Assembly (NCBI GenBank): GCA_937925895.1
Contig: CALANC010000048.1
Location: forward strand, 1-6,764
Direction of reading: 5' to 3'
Length of the DNA: 6,764 nt
DNA from: an uncultured Desulfobacterales bacterium
Lineage (GTDB): Bacteria > Desulfobacterota > Desulfobacteria > Desulfobacterales > UBA11574
In this document: piece by piece, positions 6,657 through 6,764 of the stretch
How the letters are laid out: each line of letters starts with the position of its first letter
How positions within the stretch are numbered: the stretch's first letter is position 1
The notes under the pieces: generated by a model
The model's input: the letters and a program-made list of their open reading frames with translations, nothing else
Databases searched by the model: none
What the model was told of the DNA's origin: nothing
Position numbers and translations under genes: made by a program

Positions 6657-6764
6657 GTTATAATCCCAATTAGTTATAGAAATATACCCGCACATAAAAC
6701 CGGTGCAAAATTGGTGCGCACTTAGTGTGTAATTATTTCCGCTGAAACTTGACAATTTTTCCTT
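6657..6764. other. gene-free flank after ssrA with GGTGC repeats
   Basis: No supported coding frame is present. The segment holds a direct repeat GGTGC at 6702-6706 and 6713-6717, the second running into the 8-bp palindrome GTGCGCAC (about 6714-6721). A TTGACA at 6749-6754 could be the -35 of a gene beyond the window. Short repeats directly behind a tmRNA gene fit integrase arm-binding sites, but no integrase is in view. Confidence 0.35.

Noticed and set aside
6534..6755. Minus-strand 73-residue frame containing MVEAAGVEPAS
   Set aside because: It is the antisense of the tmRNA 3' end; this peptide string is a well-known artefact of translating the complement of T arm plus acceptor stem plus CCA.

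Overview
The window reads as ordinary chromosomal backbone of a Gram-negative bacterium, most probably a deltaproteobacterium (Desulfobacterota, perhaps Desulfobacterales). This placement is an inference from three things: a tmRNA encoding the tag ADDYNYALAA, gyrA running straight into gpsA, and a GyrA without the long acidic tail of the E. coli enzyme. No marker in the window fixes the genus.

Layout: the left two thirds is transcribed on the minus strand. Reading in that direction, the order is a 51-residue two-helix membrane protein (4829-4984) with its own promoter candidate and a strong intrinsic terminator; an AI-2E/YdiK-family membrane permease (3563-4642); DNA gyrase subunit A (1061-3496); and glycerol-3-phosphate dehydrogenase (36-1061). 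The gpsA start codon overlaps the gyrA stop codon by one base, so these two genes are probably translationally coupled. The permease lies 66 bp upstream of gyrA with no visible terminator between them and may be read with it.

The divergent intergenic region 4985-5368 holds a 142-bp nested palindromic element (5081-5222) with 14-bp perfect terminal inverted repeats. It looks like a MITE or other dispersed repeat and lies between the two divergent promoters. It is the least explained piece of the window.

The right third is on the plus strand: an NRDE/TANGO2-family protein (5369-6148) behind a good TTGACA promoter, then ssrA, the transfer-messenger RNA (6295-6649), behind a second TTGACA promoter. 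ssrA is complete: Ala-type acceptor stem with the G3-U pair, tag reading frame, pseudoknot region, T arm and an encoded CCA. The last 115 bp after ssrA contain no gene but carry short GGTGC repeats and a GTGCGCAC palindrome, in a place where mobile elements often integrate.

The genes cover DNA topology (gyrA), phospholipid precursor supply (gpsA), ribosome rescue (ssrA) and two poorly defined functions (permease and NRDE protein). I saw no defence system, CRISPR array, toxin-antitoxin pair or transposase gene. The best candidates for something undescribed are the palindromic element and the small membrane protein.
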